A stretch of 64,000 nucleotides of DNA from Thiorhodococcus drewsii AZ1 (GCF_000224065.1 NZ_AFWT01000002.1:124001-188000); one strand, 5' to 3'. Positions 9,243 to 18,874 are shown, counted from the first letter of the stretch. The notes: generated by a model not told the origin, from the letters alone. Made by a program: numbers and translations.

Positions 9243-10181
9243 ATGAACCGGCTGAAGGTCATCTTCGCGGGAACGCCAGAATTCGCGGTCCCGAGCCTCG
9301 CCGCGTTGATCGCCGCCGATCTGGACGTGGTCGCGGTCTATACCCAGCCGGATCGCCCGGCCGGACGTGGCAGAAAACTACAGATGAGCCCGGTCAAGGA
9401 GTTGGCGCTCAACGCATCCATTCCGGTGTTCCAGCCGCTCAGCCTGAAGCGCGACCCGGACGCGGTCGCCCAGCTGCGATCGCTCGACGCCGATCTCATG
9501 GTGGTGGTGGCCTACGGGCTGCTGCTGCCCACGGATGTGCTGGACGCACCCCGGCTCGGCTGCGTCAACGTCCATGCCTCGCTGCTGCCACGCTGGCGTG
9601 GTGCCGCACCCATCCAACGCTCGGTGCTGGAGGGCGACGCCACCACCGGCGTCTGCATCATGCGCATGGAGGCCGGACTCGACACAGGTCCGGTCTACCA
9701 TCGAGTCGAAACGCCCATCGCGCCGCGCGAGACCGGCGGGTCGCTGCACGATCGCCTCTCGACCCTGGGCGCCGAGGCCCTGACTGCGGCCTTGCCCGGG
9801 ATCGCCGACGGCTCGACCGAGCCCGAACCGCAAGACGACACGGCCGCCACCTACGCCCACAAACTGAGCAAGGAAGAGGCCGCGATCGACTGGTCTCTCA
9901 GCGCTACGGCCATCGAACGCCAGATCCGTGCCTTCGACCCCTGGCCGGTCGCACAGACCCAGCTCGACGGCGAAACGCTGCGCATCTGGGACGCCGAGGC
10001 AGAAAACGACACCGACAGCGCGCCACCCGGTACGGTGTTGGACACCGGCAAGAGCGGCATCCGCGTCGCGACCGGTGCGGGACAACTGCGCATCACCCGC
10101 CTCCAGCCATCGGGAAAGAAACCCATGCGCGCGGCGGACTATCTGAATGCACGCAACCTGGACGGCGCTCGCTTTGGTTGA
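9243..10181 (+). CDS. fmt: Methionyl-tRNA formyltransferase
   Basis: Transfers a formyl group from 10-formyl-tetrahydrofolate to initiator Met-tRNA. The ATG at 9243 gives 312 residues starting MNRLKVIFAGTPEFAVPSL, the standard family start; the frame is open further upstream but that part is unconserved. The catalytic loop HASLLPRWRGAAPIQRS and the C-terminal oligonucleotide-binding-like domain (IDWSLSATAIERQIRAFDPWP) are present. It is 97 bp after def and overlaps rsmB by 35 bp, so translational coupling is likely. Confidence 0.97.
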   Translation: MNRLKVIFAGTPEFAVPSLAALIAADLDVVAVYTQPDRPAGRGRKLQMSPVKELALNASIPVFQPLSLKRDPDAVAQLRSLDADLMVVVAYGLLLPTDVLDAPRLGCVNVHASLLPRWRGAAPIQRSVLEGDATTGVCIMRMEAGLDTGPVYHRVETPIAPRETGGSLHDRLSTLGAEALTAALPGIADGSTEPEPQDDTAATYAHKLSKEEAAIDWSLSATAIERQIRAFDPWPVAQTQLDGETLRIWDAEAENDTDSAPPGTVLDTGKSGIRVATGAGQLRITRLQPSGKKPMRAADYLNARNLDGARFG

Positions 10182-11514
10182 ATCCGTTAGAACCAAGGCC
10201 GCCCCGGCGGGTGCACAGGCCCGCGCCATGGCGGCACGCGCCGTCTATCGGGTCCGAGACCGTGGCGAATCACTGACCCGAGTCATCCGGGACTCACACT
10301 CGACCGAATCAAGCGTGGATCATGCCCTGATCCAGGAGATGAGCTATGGCACGCTGCGCCAGCTGCCGCGCCTGGAGGCCATCTCCGCTCGCCTGCTCAA
10401 CCGCGCACTCAAGCATGGCGACCGCGATCTCGACGCACTCATCCTGGTCGGGCTCTATCAGCTGAGCGCCATGAGCACACCGCCGCACGCGGCCGTGTCG
10501 GCGACGGTCGATGCCGTCCGACTGCTCGGAAAGGCCAACAAGGCACCGCTGGTCAATGCACTGCTACGCCGCTTCCAGCGCGAGCGCGAGGCGCTGGAGG
10601 CATCCGTCGACTGCGACCGAGATCTCCAATGGCTGTTCCCCGCCTGGCTGCTCAAGCGTCTGCGCGCGGACTGGCCAGACGATTGGCAGCAGATCGTCGA
10701 GGCCAGCAACGACCGGGCCCCCATGAGCCTGCGCGTCAATCGCATGCACCTCGACCCGCAGCAATACGCCGAACGCCTCGCCGCGGCCGACATCGGCTCG
10801 ACGCCCATCCCAGGCTCCGAGGCCGGTCTGATGCTGAACCGGCCGCGTCCGACGCGCGAGCTCCCCGAGTTCGACCGTGGCTGGGTCTCGGTCCAGGACG
10901 CCGGCGCACAACTCGCCGCCCAGCTACTCGACGCCCAGCCCGGACAGCGGGTGCTGGATGCCTGCGCCGCTCCGGGCGGCAAGACCGCCGCGATCCTCGA
11001 GCGGGTAGGCAATCAGGTTGAGCTGACCGCGATCGATCAGGATCCGACACGTCTCGCCTCGGTTCAAACCCTTTTGACCCGATTGGGATTGACTGCCGAG
11101 GTCGCGGTCGGCGACGCCAGCGATCCGTCCGGAGACTGGGCCGAGCGCCGTTACGATCGCATCCTACTCGACGTACCCTGCTCCGCCACCGGAGTCATCC
11201 GCCGCCACCCCGACATCAAGTGGCTCAGACGTGAGAGCGACATCGAGACGCTCCGCGAGACCCAGCGACGCATTCTCGACGCCATCTGGCCGCTCCTCGC
11301 GCCGGGAGGACGCCTGCTTTACGCCACCTGCTCGCTGCTGCCGCAGGAGAACCAATCCCAGATCGCCGCCTTCCTGTCGCGCCAGCCCGAGGCGCGCGAA
11401 ATCGCGCTGGAGACGGAGCGCGGACGTGCGCTGCAGCATGGCCGTCAGCTCCTGCCGACAGCAGGCGGAAGCGACGGTTTCTATTACGCCCTGATCGAGA
11501 AGGACACCGCATGA
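10147..11514 (+). CDS. rsmB: 16S rRNA (cytosine-967-C5)-methyltransferase RsmB (Sun)
   Basis: Methylates C967 of 16S rRNA. The 455 residues contain an N-terminal NusB-like RNA-binding domain (ARAMAARAVYRVRDRGESL onwards) and a C-terminal SAM-dependent domain with DACAAPGGKTAAILE (SAM loop), DVPCSATGVIRRHPDIKW (first Cys) and YATCSLLPQEN (second, catalytic Cys). The ATG at 10147 lies inside fmt; a start a little further in, near the NusB-like domain, cannot be excluded. Its stop overlaps the next start as ATGA. Confidence 0.95.
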   Translation: MHATWTALALVESVRTKAAPAGAQARAMAARAVYRVRDRGESLTRVIRDSHSTESSVDHALIQEMSYGTLRQLPRLEAISARLLNRALKHGDRDLDALILVGLYQLSAMSTPPHAAVSATVDAVRLLGKANKAPLVNALLRRFQREREALEASVDCDRDLQWLFPAWLLKRLRADWPDDWQQIVEASNDRAPMSLRVNRMHLDPQQYAERLAAADIGSTPIPGSEAGLMLNRPRPTRELPEFDRGWVSVQDAGAQLAAQLLDAQPGQRVLDACAAPGGKTAAILERVGNQVELTAIDQDPTRLASVQTLLTRLGLTAEVAVGDASDPSGDWAERRYDRILLDVPCSATGVIRRHPDIKWLRRESDIETLRETQRRILDAIWPLLAPGGRLLYATCSLLPQENQSQIAAFLSRQPEAREIALETERGRALQHGRQLLPTAGGSDGFYYALIEKDTA

Positions 11515-12095
11515 GGTCTCCGCGCCCGATCAGACTCAGAATCTCACTCCAATTCGGGATCGCGCTGTGCCTCGCAGTCGCGCTCGCCTCGCCAATCCTC
11601 GCCGAGGACGACTTTGATGTGCGACAGGCGCAGATCCGACTCGTCGATGGGGTCTATCGGCTGAGCGCCCAGATCGATTTCAACCTCAGCGACAATGCCT
11701 TGGAGGCGCTCGGCAACGGGGTGCCACTGACCATCGTGACCCACATCCAGGTCCGCCGCACCGAAGCCTGGATGTGGGAGGACAGCCTGCTCGACCTGCA
11801 GATCCGCAACGCTATCCGTTACAAGCCGCTTTCGGAGAACTACGAGGTCTACCGCCTTCCGGGCTCGACCGGCCGTAGCTTCGTCACCCGCGAGGCGGCG
11901 ATCCGGGCGCTCGGCGAGTTGAACGATCTGCAGCTCGTCGACCAGAAGGATCTCGATCCGGACGAGGACTACGAGGTCCAGCTCAAGGTCTTCCTGGACA
12001 TCGAGCAGCTGCCCCTGCCCCTGAGACCCCTCGCCTATCTGATGCCCTCCTGGAAACTCGCCAGCGGGTGGACCAAGTGGCCAATAACACGCTGA
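11511..12095 (+). CDS. DUF4390 domain protein, exported
   Basis: A 194-residue protein with an N-terminal signal-like segment (SLQFGIALCLAVALASPILA) and a single DUF4390 region (IRLVDGVYRLSAQIDFNLSD ... GNGVPLTIVTHIQV). The family has no assigned activity. It starts by a 4-base ATGA overlap with rsmB and its end overlaps the NtrY-like kinase by 28 bp. DUF4390 genes sitting directly before ntrY recur in gammaproteobacteria, which suggests a periplasmic accessory to the sensor, but that is inference. Confidence 0.85.
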   Translation: MRSPRPIRLRISLQFGIALCLAVALASPILAEDDFDVRQAQIRLVDGVYRLSAQIDFNLSDNALEALGNGVPLTIVTHIQVRRTEAWMWEDSLLDLQIRNAIRYKPLSENYEVYRLPGSTGRSFVTREAAIRALGELNDLQLVDQKDLDPDEDYEVQLKVFLDIEQLPLPLRPLAYLMPSWKLASGWTKWPITR

Positions 12096-14278
12096 ACTGG
12101 CGGCGCGGACTCGGCACCCTACCGGTCGCGCTCCTGATCGTGGGTCTGTTCGTCGTCCTGGTGCTGATGCGGGACGCCGTACAGAACTCCGAGACCCTGA
12201 GCCGCGCCTTCGTCCCTCTGCTCGCCGTGGTCCTGGTTGGCCTGGCGGTGCTGGCGGTGCTGGTGCTCGTCAACGTGGTCAAGCTGGTGCGACGCTACCG
12301 TCGCCAGGCGGCGGGATCACGCCTGACCGCGCGTATCGTCCTGCTCTTCGCCTTCATCTCGCTGTTGCCGGTGGGCGTGGTCTACTACTTCTCGCTCGGC
12401 TTTCTGCTGCGCGGTATCGACAGCTGGTTCGACGTCGCCATCGGCAAGGCGATGCAGGACGCCCTGGTGCTGAACCAGGCCTCGCTGGACCTCAACCAAA
12501 GGGTCCTGAGCAAATACACCGAACAGCTCCTGGACAGCATCGAGGACCGATCTTCGACCGCGATCGCACTCAGCCTCAACAATCTGCGACGCCAGGCGGG
12601 TGCGATCGAACTGACCGTCTACGGTCAGGGCGGCATGGTCCTGGGGACCTCAAACGAGGATCCGACCCAGCTGGTCCCCAATCACGCCGAGCGCGAGATC
12701 CAGCAGAGCGTGCGCGCCGGGACCAACTATGTCGGGCTGGAGACGGGCACCGGCGAGGATCTGGTGGTGCGGGTCCTGGTCCAGGATCCGCGCGGGCGCC
12801 CGATGCAGATGCAGGCGATCTTCCCGACCTCGGCACGCATCAGCGAGCTCTCGACCCGACTCGAAGACGCCTACAACCGCTACACCGAACTCGCCTATCT
12901 GCGCCAGTCGCTCAAGTTCAGCTTCTCGCTGACCCTCTCGCTGGTGCTTCTGTTCGGACTCATGGCGGCGCTGATCGCGGCCTTCCACACCGCGCGCCGG
13001 CTGGTCGCGCCCATCGCCGATATCGCCCGAGGCACACGCTCCATTGCCGAGGGTGAATACGAGCAGCAGATTCCGCTGCCGAGCCACGACGACGAACTCA
13101 CCTTCCTGGTCGCCTCCTTCAACGCCATGTCGCGCCGCATCAGCCAAGCACGCGACGCCGCCGCGCGCAGCAAACAGGCGGTCGAGACCCAGCGCAACTA
13201 TCTGGAAACCGTCCTCGGACGCCTGTCCTCTGGCGTGGTCGCCTTCGACGACAACCAGCGCATGCGCACCACCAACCCGGCCGCGCGCAGCATCCTGGCA
13301 CTGGAGTTCGCCGAGGACGCAGGCCCAACGCTGGAGCGGATCGAGCACAGCCAGCCCTGGATCACCCCCTGGACCGAGACGGTCCGCAAACACCTCGCCG
13401 CAGGCCATGCTTGGCGGGCGGAGGTGACGCTGCAACGCGCCGAGGGCAACCAAACCCTCATGTGCCGAGGCAGTCCCTTGCCGCTCTCGGACTCCAAGCA
13501 TCGTGGCCACGTGGTGGTCTTCGACGACATCACCTCGCTCATCACCGCCCAGCGCAACGCCGCCTGGGGCGAGGTGGCGCGGCGCCTGGCGCACGAGATC
13601 AAGAATCCGCTCACCCCGATCCAGCTCTCGGCCGAACGCCTGCGCCACAAACTGCTACCCAAGGCAGAGGAGGCGAACGCCGGCTTCATCGACCGCTCCA
13701 CTCGCACCATCATCCAGCAGGTCGAGGCCATGAAGGCCATGGTGAACGACTTCTCCGACTATGCCAGGACGCCGCAGATTCAACAGACACCGCTCGTATT
13801 CGATCAGCTCGCGCAGGAGGTTCTGGATCTCTATCACAGCGCCGGCACACCCTCGCTCGACATCCAACTCGGCACGCCGGGGATCTTAGTGCGGGGCGAT
13901 CCGTTGCGTCTGCGCCAAGTCATCCACAACCTGATCAAGAACGCCCAGGAGGCATTGGAAGGGCATGACGCCGCACGCATCCAGGTCTCCACGGAACGCT
14001 TGGAGCAAGAGGAAGGCCCCTTCATTCAATTCGTGGTCGCCGACAATGGACCGGGGTTCGAACCTCAGCTCATGGATCGACTGTTCGAGCCCTACGTAAC
14101 CACCAAGGCCAAGGGCACCGGGCTCGGTTTGGCGATCGTCAAGAAGATTATTGAGGAGCACGGCGGTATGATCACGGTCGAAAACACCGGTGAAGGCGCC
14201 CTCATCAGGGTTCGGCTGCCGGTCTGGCAAGCCGCCTCGTCGGCGGCCCAAGGTCAGGAGCAACACACAGACTCATGA
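12068..14278 (+). CDS. ntrY: NtrY-type membrane sensor histidine kinase
   Basis: Sensor of a two-component pair with the following ntrX. The 736-residue protein has two N-terminal hydrophobic segments (about 18-34 and 48-70), a third near 90-110, a periplasmic-type sensor region, another membrane segment near 295-315, a HAMP linker (AAFHTARRLVAPIADIARGT), a PAS domain (about 380-490), then HisKA with LAHEIKNPLTPIQLSAERL (phospho-acceptor His509) and an HATPase domain with NLIKNAQEAL, DNGPGF and GTGLGLAIVKKI. NtrYX pairs are linked to nitrogen or redox responses in other proteobacteria; the signal here is not known. The start is a GTG, and the stop overlaps ntrX by 4 bp. Confidence 0.93.
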   Translation: MDQVANNTLNWRRGLGTLPVALLIVGLFVVLVLMRDAVQNSETLSRAFVPLLAVVLVGLAVLAVLVLVNVVKLVRRYRRQAAGSRLTARIVLLFAFISLLPVGVVYYFSLGFLLRGIDSWFDVAIGKAMQDALVLNQASLDLNQRVLSKYTEQLLDSIEDRSSTAIALSLNNLRRQAGAIELTVYGQGGMVLGTSNEDPTQLVPNHAEREIQQSVRAGTNYVGLETGTGEDLVVRVLVQDPRGRPMQMQAIFPTSARISELSTRLEDAYNRYTELAYLRQSLKFSFSLTLSLVLLFGLMAALIAAFHTARRLVAPIADIARGTRSIAEGEYEQQIPLPSHDDELTFLVASFNAMSRRISQARDAAARSKQAVETQRNYLETVLGRLSSGVVAFDDNQRMRTTNPAARSILALEFAEDAGPTLERIEHSQPWITPWTETVRKHLAAGHAWRAEVTLQRAEGNQTLMCRGSPLPLSDSKHRGHVVVFDDITSLITAQRNAAWGEVARRLAHEIKNPLTPIQLSAERLRHKLLPKAEEANAGFIDRSTRTIIQQVEAMKAMVNDFSDYARTPQIQQTPLVFDQLAQEVLDLYHSAGTPSLDIQLGTPGILVRGDPLRLRQVIHNLIKNAQEALEGHDAARIQVSTERLEQEEGPFIQFVVADNGPGFEPQLMDRLFEPYVTTKAKGTGLGLAIVKKIIEEHGGMITVENTGEGALIRVRLPVWQAASSAAQGQEQHTDS

Positions 14279-15642
14279 GCGCAACCCATATACTGGTAGT
14301 CGACGACGAGCCCGACATTCGCGGCCTGGTCAAAGACATCCTCGAAGACGAAGGCTATACCGTCGCCATCGCCGAGAACGGCGAGGCCGCGCGCCACGCC
14401 CTACGCGACCGACGTCCAGATCTGATCCTGCTGGATATCTGGATGCCCGACATCGATGGCATCACACTGCTCAAGGAATGGTCGGAAGAGGACGACCTCC
14501 CCTGCCCCGTCATCATGATGTCCGGCCATGGCACGGTCGAAACGGCCGTGGAAGCGACGCGCCTGGGCGCCTACGACTTCCTCGAAAAGCCCCTTTCGAT
14601 GGCCAAGCTCCTGCTGACCGTCGAGCGCGCGCTCGAAGCGGACAAGCTCCAGCAGGAGAACATCGGACTCAAGCGCCGCGCCCCGCAGGTTCACGAGCCG
14701 GTCGGGCGCAGCGCCGTCATGCAGCGCCTGCGCGAGCAGGTCAAGCGCATCGCCCAGCACGACACCTGGGTGCTGATTACCGGCGAATCGGGCAGCGGTC
14801 GCGAGACCTTCGCCCGTTATCTGCACTCGCAGAGCGCCCGGCGCGAGCGGCCCTTCGTGGATCTCAGCGTCTCCTCGCTGGCCGGCGGCAATGCCTCGCG
14901 CGAGCTCTTCGGCACCGAGGACGGCGAACACACCCATTACGGCAGCCTGGAGAAGGCGGCGGGCGGCACGCTGCTGCTCGACGAGGTCGCCGACATGGAA
15001 TGGGAGGCGCAATCCAAACTCCTGGGCGCGCTCGACAGCGGATCCTTCCTCCGGGTGAGTGGCAACGAGCCGGTACGCATCGACGTGCGCATCGTCGCGG
15101 TGACCCAACGCAACCTCGAAGACGAGGTCCGGGCCGGACGCTTTCGCGAGGATCTCTTCTACCATCTCAACGTGGTCCCGCTGAACATCCCGTCGCTTCA
15201 GGAGCATGCCGAGGACGTTCCCGATCTATTGAATTTCTATCTCGATTATTTTGCCACGCACGAGAAGCTGCCCTATCGCCGCTTCAGCGTCGGCGCCCAG
15301 AACTTCCTGCGCAACTACCCCTGGCCGGGCAACGTCCGCGAGCTAAAGAACCTGGTCCAGCGCGTCCTCATCCTGGGCGCCGGCGACGAGATCAGCCAGA
15401 AAGAGGTCGAGAGCGCCCTGGGCGCGCCACCACCGGTCCAGGCGCAGGCACTGGAAGGGCTCGTCTCCTTCGACCAGCCGCTGCGCCAGGCGCGCGAACA
15501 GTTCGAGAAGGCCTACCTGGACTACCAGCTCGAGAAGCACGCGGGCAATGTCAGCAAGATGGCCAAGGAGGCCGGAATGGAGCGCACCCATCTCTACCGC
15601 AAGCTGCGTTCGCTCGGCATCGAGATCAAAGAACGCCGATGA
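14275..15642 (+). CDS. ntrX: NtrX-type response regulator with atypical sigma-54 interaction domain
   Basis: 455 residues: receiver domain (HILVVDDEPDIR, phospho-Asp54 in LLDIWMPD, Lys105 in FLEKPLS), an AAA+ domain (about 143-370), and a Fis-type helix-turn-helix (GNVSKMAKEAGMERTHLYRKL). The AAA+ domain is altered: the Walker A reads GESGSGRE at 170-177, with Arg for the usual Lys, and the place of the GAFTGA loop that contacts sigma-54 reads EDGEHTHYG around 215-223. Walker B (LLLDEVADM) is kept. It may therefore regulate without classical sigma-54 activation. It overlaps ntrY by ATGA and ends before the repeat-rich spacer to trkA. Confidence 0.92.
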   Translation: MSATHILVVDDEPDIRGLVKDILEDEGYTVAIAENGEAARHALRDRRPDLILLDIWMPDIDGITLLKEWSEEDDLPCPVIMMSGHGTVETAVEATRLGAYDFLEKPLSMAKLLLTVERALEADKLQQENIGLKRRAPQVHEPVGRSAVMQRLREQVKRIAQHDTWVLITGESGSGRETFARYLHSQSARRERPFVDLSVSSLAGGNASRELFGTEDGEHTHYGSLEKAAGGTLLLDEVADMEWEAQSKLLGALDSGSFLRVSGNEPVRIDVRIVAVTQRNLEDEVRAGRFREDLFYHLNVVPLNIPSLQEHAEDVPDLLNFYLDYFATHEKLPYRRFSVGAQNFLRNYPWPGNVRELKNLVQRVLILGAGDEISQKEVESALGAPPPVQAQALEGLVSFDQPLRQAREQFEKAYLDYQLEKHAGNVSKMAKEAGMERTHLYRKLRSLGIEIKERR

Positions 15643-15646
15643 GGGA

Positions 15647-15681
15647 TCAGCTTCCAGCCGCCAGCCGCCAGCCGCCAGCGG
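15647..15681 (+). repeat. Heptanucleotide tandem repeat, CCAGCCG type
   Basis: Directly after the ntrX stop there are five degenerate 7-bp units: TCAGCTT, then CCAGCCG three times, then CCAGCGG. The shared core is CCAGC with a fixed period of seven. Confidence 0.85.
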
Positions 15682-15742
15682 AGCAATCGGCACGCTCGGC
15701 AGCCGACCATCGCCTTCTGCAGGCTCCATGGCCATCGCCCCT

Positions 15743-15767
15743 GGAGCGCCTTGGGCGCTCCTCTTCT
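15743..15767 (+). terminator. Hairpin with pyrimidine-rich tail between ntrX and trkA
   Basis: GGAGCGCC at 15743-15750 pairs perfectly with GGCGCTCC at 15754-15761 across a 3-base loop and is followed by TCTTCTA. The stem is terminator-like, but the tail has few T residues, so termination would be partial at best. Confidence 0.35.
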
Positions 15768-15795
15768 AGCTGGAAGCTGGAAGCTGGAGGCTGGA
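15768..15795 (+). repeat. Heptanucleotide tandem repeat, AGCTGGA type, carrying the trkA ribosome binding site
   Basis: Three exact AGCTGGA units and one GGCTGGA unit lie immediately before trkA. The unit is the reverse complement of the CCAGC core found in the first array. The last copy supplies GGAG at 15793-15796, six bases before the trkA ATG at 15803, so the repeat doubles as the Shine-Dalgarno. Confidence 0.8.
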
Positions 15796-15802
15796 GGCCA
15801 GC

Positions 15803-17176
15803 ATGAAAATCATCATTCTGGGCGCCGGCCAGGTCGGTACCTCGGTGGCTGCCAATCTAGTCAGCGAGGCCAATGACATCACCGTCGTCGACCACAACCC
15901 CGATCTGTTGCGCGAACTGCAGGATCGCTTCGACCTACGCACCGTGATGGGCCACGGAGCCCATCCGGACGTATTGCTGCGCGCGGGGGCCGAGGACGCG
16001 GACATGATCATCGCCGTCACCAACAGCGATGAAACCAACATGGTGGCCTGCCAGGTCGCCTACACGCTCTTCCACACGCCAACCAAGATCGCTCGGGTAC
16101 GCGCGCCGAGCTTTCTGGAACAGCCCAAGCTGTTCAGCTCCGACGCACTGCCGATTGATGTGGCCATCAGCCCCGAGGCGCTGGTCACCGATTACATCAT
16201 CCGTCTGATCGAAAATCCTGGAACGCTGCAGGTGCTGGACTTCGCCGGCGGACGCATCCGGCTGGTCGCGGTCAAGGCCTATTACGGCGGCCCCTTGGTC
16301 GGCCAGGAGTTGCGCACGCTCCAGGAGCGCATGCCGCAAGTCGAGGCACGGGTGGCCGCCATCTACCGTCAGGACCGCGCCATCCAGCCCGAGGGCGACA
16401 CCGTCATCGAGGTCGACGACGAGGTCTTCTTCCTCGCCGCGCCAGTGCACATCCGCGCCGTCATGGGAGAACTCCGACGACTCGACGAGTCCTACAAGCG
16501 ACTCATCATCGCCGGCGGCGGCAATATCGGCACCCGGCTGGCCAAGGCGCTGGAGCAGAGTTTCCGGGTCAAGATCATCGAGCGCAAGCTGGGACACTGC
16601 AAACGCATCGCCGAAACCCTTGAGAAGACCATCGTGCTGCATGGCGACGCGGCCGACCAGGATCTGCTCCTGGAAGAAAACATCGAGAGCACCGACGTCT
16701 TCTGCGCCGTGACCAACGACGACGAAGCCAACATCCTCTCGGCCATGCTGGCCAAGCGGCTCGGTGCGCGCAAGGTGATGGCACTGATCAATCGCGCCTC
16801 CTATGTCGATCTGGTACAGTCTGGCTCCATCGATATCGCCATCTCGCCCCAGCAGGCCACCATCGGCAGCCTGCTCAAGCATGTTCGACGCGGCGACGTG
16901 GTCATGGTCCATTCGCTGCGGCGCGGCGCGGCCGAGGCGATCGAGGCCATCGCGCATGGCGACAAGATATCGAGCAAGGTGGTCGGGCGCGCCGTCGGCG
17001 ACCTCAAGCTTCCGAAAGGGGCCTCCATCGGCGCGCTGGTGCGCGGCGATGCGGTGATCATCGCCCACAAGGACACCCTCATCGAGTCCGAGGATCACGT
17101 CATCCTCTTCCTCCAGGACAAGAAACGCATCTCCGAGGTCGAACGCCTATTCCAGGTCGGCGTGACCTTCCTCTGA
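15803..17176 (+). CDS. trkA: Trk potassium uptake system peripheral protein TrkA
   Basis: Cytoplasmic NAD-binding regulator that gates the TrkH potassium channel. The 457 residues are two tandem copies of a Rossmann RCK-N domain plus [23 protein letters not shown] at the start and [18 protein letters not shown] near 235, each with the GxGxxG fingerprint. Length equals that of E. coli TrkA (about 458). The ATG at 15803 has its GGAG within the heptad repeat. trkH follows after 31 bp, and rsmB is a few genes upstream, as in E. coli where rsmB precedes trkA directly. Confidence 0.97.
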   Translation: MKIIILGAGQVGTSVAANLVSEANDITVVDHNPDLLRELQDRFDLRTVMGHGAHPDVLLRAGAEDADMIIAVTNSDETNMVACQVAYTLFHTPTKIARVRAPSFLEQPKLFSSDALPIDVAISPEALVTDYIIRLIENPGTLQVLDFAGGRIRLVAVKAYYGGPLVGQELRTLQERMPQVEARVAAIYRQDRAIQPEGDTVIEVDDEVFFLAAPVHIRAVMGELRRLDESYKRLIIAGGGNIGTRLAKALEQSFRVKIIERKLGHCKRIAETLEKTIVLHGDAADQDLLLEENIESTDVFCAVTNDDEANILSAMLAKRLGARKVMALINRASYVDLVQSGSIDIAISPQQATIGSLLKHVRRGDVVMVHSLRRGAAEAIEAIAHGDKISSKVVGRAVGDLKLPKGASIGALVRGDAVIIAHKDTLIESEDHVILFLQDKKRISEVERLFQVGVTFL

Positions 17177-17207
17177 CCCGACCCACCGATATTCGCGATC
17201 CGGATCT

Positions 17208-18659
17208 ATGAAGTTCACCGTCGTTCGGAAGGTCCTGGGGCTGTTGCTGACGGTCTTCAGTTTCACCATGCTCCCCCCAGTCGTGGTCGCGCTCATCTAC
17301 CAGGAGGGCTCACCCGGCCCCTTTCTGATCGCCTTCGCCATCATTCTCGGCACCGGACTCGCGATCTTTTTCCCGGTTCGCCAATCGCGGCATGTGCTGC
17401 GACTGCGCGACGGCTTTCTGGTGGTTGTGCTCTTCTGGACCAGCCTTGGCCTGGCCGGGGCACTGCCCTTCCTGCTCGCGCCGCACCCCGATATCTCGGC
17501 GACCGACGCCGTCTTCGAGTCGCTGTCCGGACTCACGACGACCGGGGCGACCGTGATCCTCGGACTCGACGATCTACCCAAGTCGATCCTCTTCTACCGT
17601 CAGCAGCTTCAGTGGCTGGGCGGCATGGGCATCATCGTCCTGGCCGTCGCCGTCCTGCCCATGCTCGGTATCGGCGGCATGCAGCTCTATCGGGCCGAGA
17701 TGCCTGGCCCCATGAAGGACTCCAAGCTCACTCCGCGCATCACGGAGACGGCGAAGGCGCTCTGGTACATCTATCTCTGGATGACGGTCGCCTGCGCCCT
17801 CGCCTACTGGGGCGCAGGGATGACGCTGTTCGATGCCATCGGGCATGCCTTCTCGACCGTTGCCATCGGCGGTTTCTCGACCCACGATCTGAGTATGGGG
17901 TACTTCAACAACCCCTTGATCGAGATGATTGCGGTCTTCTTCATGCTGCTCGCGGGCATGAACTTCACGCTCCACTTCGCCGTGGTGCGGCGCCAGAATC
18001 TCGGCCTCTATTTCCAGGACAGCGAGTTCCGCTTCTATCTGCTGATCATGGGGACTGTCACCTTGATCGTGACACTGGCGCTCTACTACACGGACACCTA
18101 CGTCACCTGGAGCGATGCACTGACCAAGGGGCTCTTCCAGGCCGTGTCGATCGGCACCACCACCGGGTTCACGACCGCCGAGTTCTATTTCTGGACCCCC
18201 TTCCTGCAAATCCTGCTGCTGTTCGCCAGCTTCATCGGCGGCTGCGCCGGATCGACCGGCGGCGGAATCAAGGTGATCCGCTTTCTGCTCCTCATCAAAC
18301 AGGGGATGCGCGAGATCGACCGGCTCATCCACCCCAACGCCCAGCTGCCGGTGCGGATCGGCGGCAAGAGCATCGACCATCGCGTCGTGGATGCCGTCTG
18401 GGGGTTCTTCTCGCTCTACGTGGCCTGCTTCATCCTCATGTATCTGATGCTGGCGGCGACCGGACTGGACCTGCTCACGGCCTTCTCTGCGGTTGCGGCC
18501 TGCATCAACAACCTGGGGCCGGGTCTGGCCCAAGTCGGCGCCCATTACGCCGACCTTTACGACCCTGCAAAGTGGATCCTCTGTTTCGCCATGTTGCTCG
18601 GGCGCCTGGAAATATTCACACTCCTTGTATTGCTAAGCCCGACCTTCTGGCAACGCTGA
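17208..18659 (+). CDS. trkH: Trk potassium transporter membrane subunit TrkH
   Basis: Inner-membrane potassium-translocating subunit. The 483 residues are strongly hydrophobic with the four pore-loop repeats of the SKT superfamily; visible loops include SLSGLTTTGATVI, TVAIGGFSTHDLS and IGTTTGFTTAEF, followed by GGCAGSTGGGIKVIR, the characteristic intramembrane loop region, and a last loop near AACINNLGPGL. Size matches E. coli TrkH (483). It forms a two-gene unit with trkA. Confidence 0.97.
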   Translation: MKFTVVRKVLGLLLTVFSFTMLPPVVVALIYQEGSPGPFLIAFAIILGTGLAIFFPVRQSRHVLRLRDGFLVVVLFWTSLGLAGALPFLLAPHPDISATDAVFESLSGLTTTGATVILGLDDLPKSILFYRQQLQWLGGMGIIVLAVAVLPMLGIGGMQLYRAEMPGPMKDSKLTPRITETAKALWYIYLWMTVACALAYWGAGMTLFDAIGHAFSTVAIGGFSTHDLSMGYFNNPLIEMIAVFFMLLAGMNFTLHFAVVRRQNLGLYFQDSEFRFYLLIMGTVTLIVTLALYYTDTYVTWSDALTKGLFQAVSIGTTTGFTTAEFYFWTPFLQILLLFASFIGGCAGSTGGGIKVIRFLLLIKQGMREIDRLIHPNAQLPVRIGGKSIDHRVVDAVWGFFSLYVACFILMYLMLAATGLDLLTAFSAVAACINNLGPGLAQVGAHYADLYDPAKWILCFAMLLGRLEIFTLLVLLSPTFWQR

Positions 18660-18701
18660 ACGCGGCCCCGCGCGGAGCGAATCGAGGGCCATTTACTCAG
18701 A

Positions 18702-18717
18702 ACCTCTTGGAAGAGGT
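18702..18717 (+). terminator. Short perfect hairpin after trkH
   Basis: ACCTCTT at 18702-18708 pairs with AAGAGGT at 18711-18717 across a GG loop. There is no T tract after it, so it is only a possible transcript end or stabiliser for the trk mRNA. The rest of 18660-18874 shows nothing I can name. Confidence 0.3.
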
Positions 18718-18874
18718 CTAAACATGGCCTTGGCACAGCCTTGCCCCAATGAATGGGCTCCAGATCACCCTATCGACGCTGTAGATCAGATAAGATCGGC
18801 CAATTGAGATTCCGTCGTCCCGAACAGCCCCGAGCCTCTAGACAATCCACGCCAAGACAAGGTATTCCCCAAAC

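Noticed and set aside
18728-18745. TTGGCAC...TTGC resembling a sigma-54 promoter before the chemoreceptor gene
   Set aside because: The spacing between the GG and GC elements is nine bases, not the required ten, so it is unlikely to be functional.
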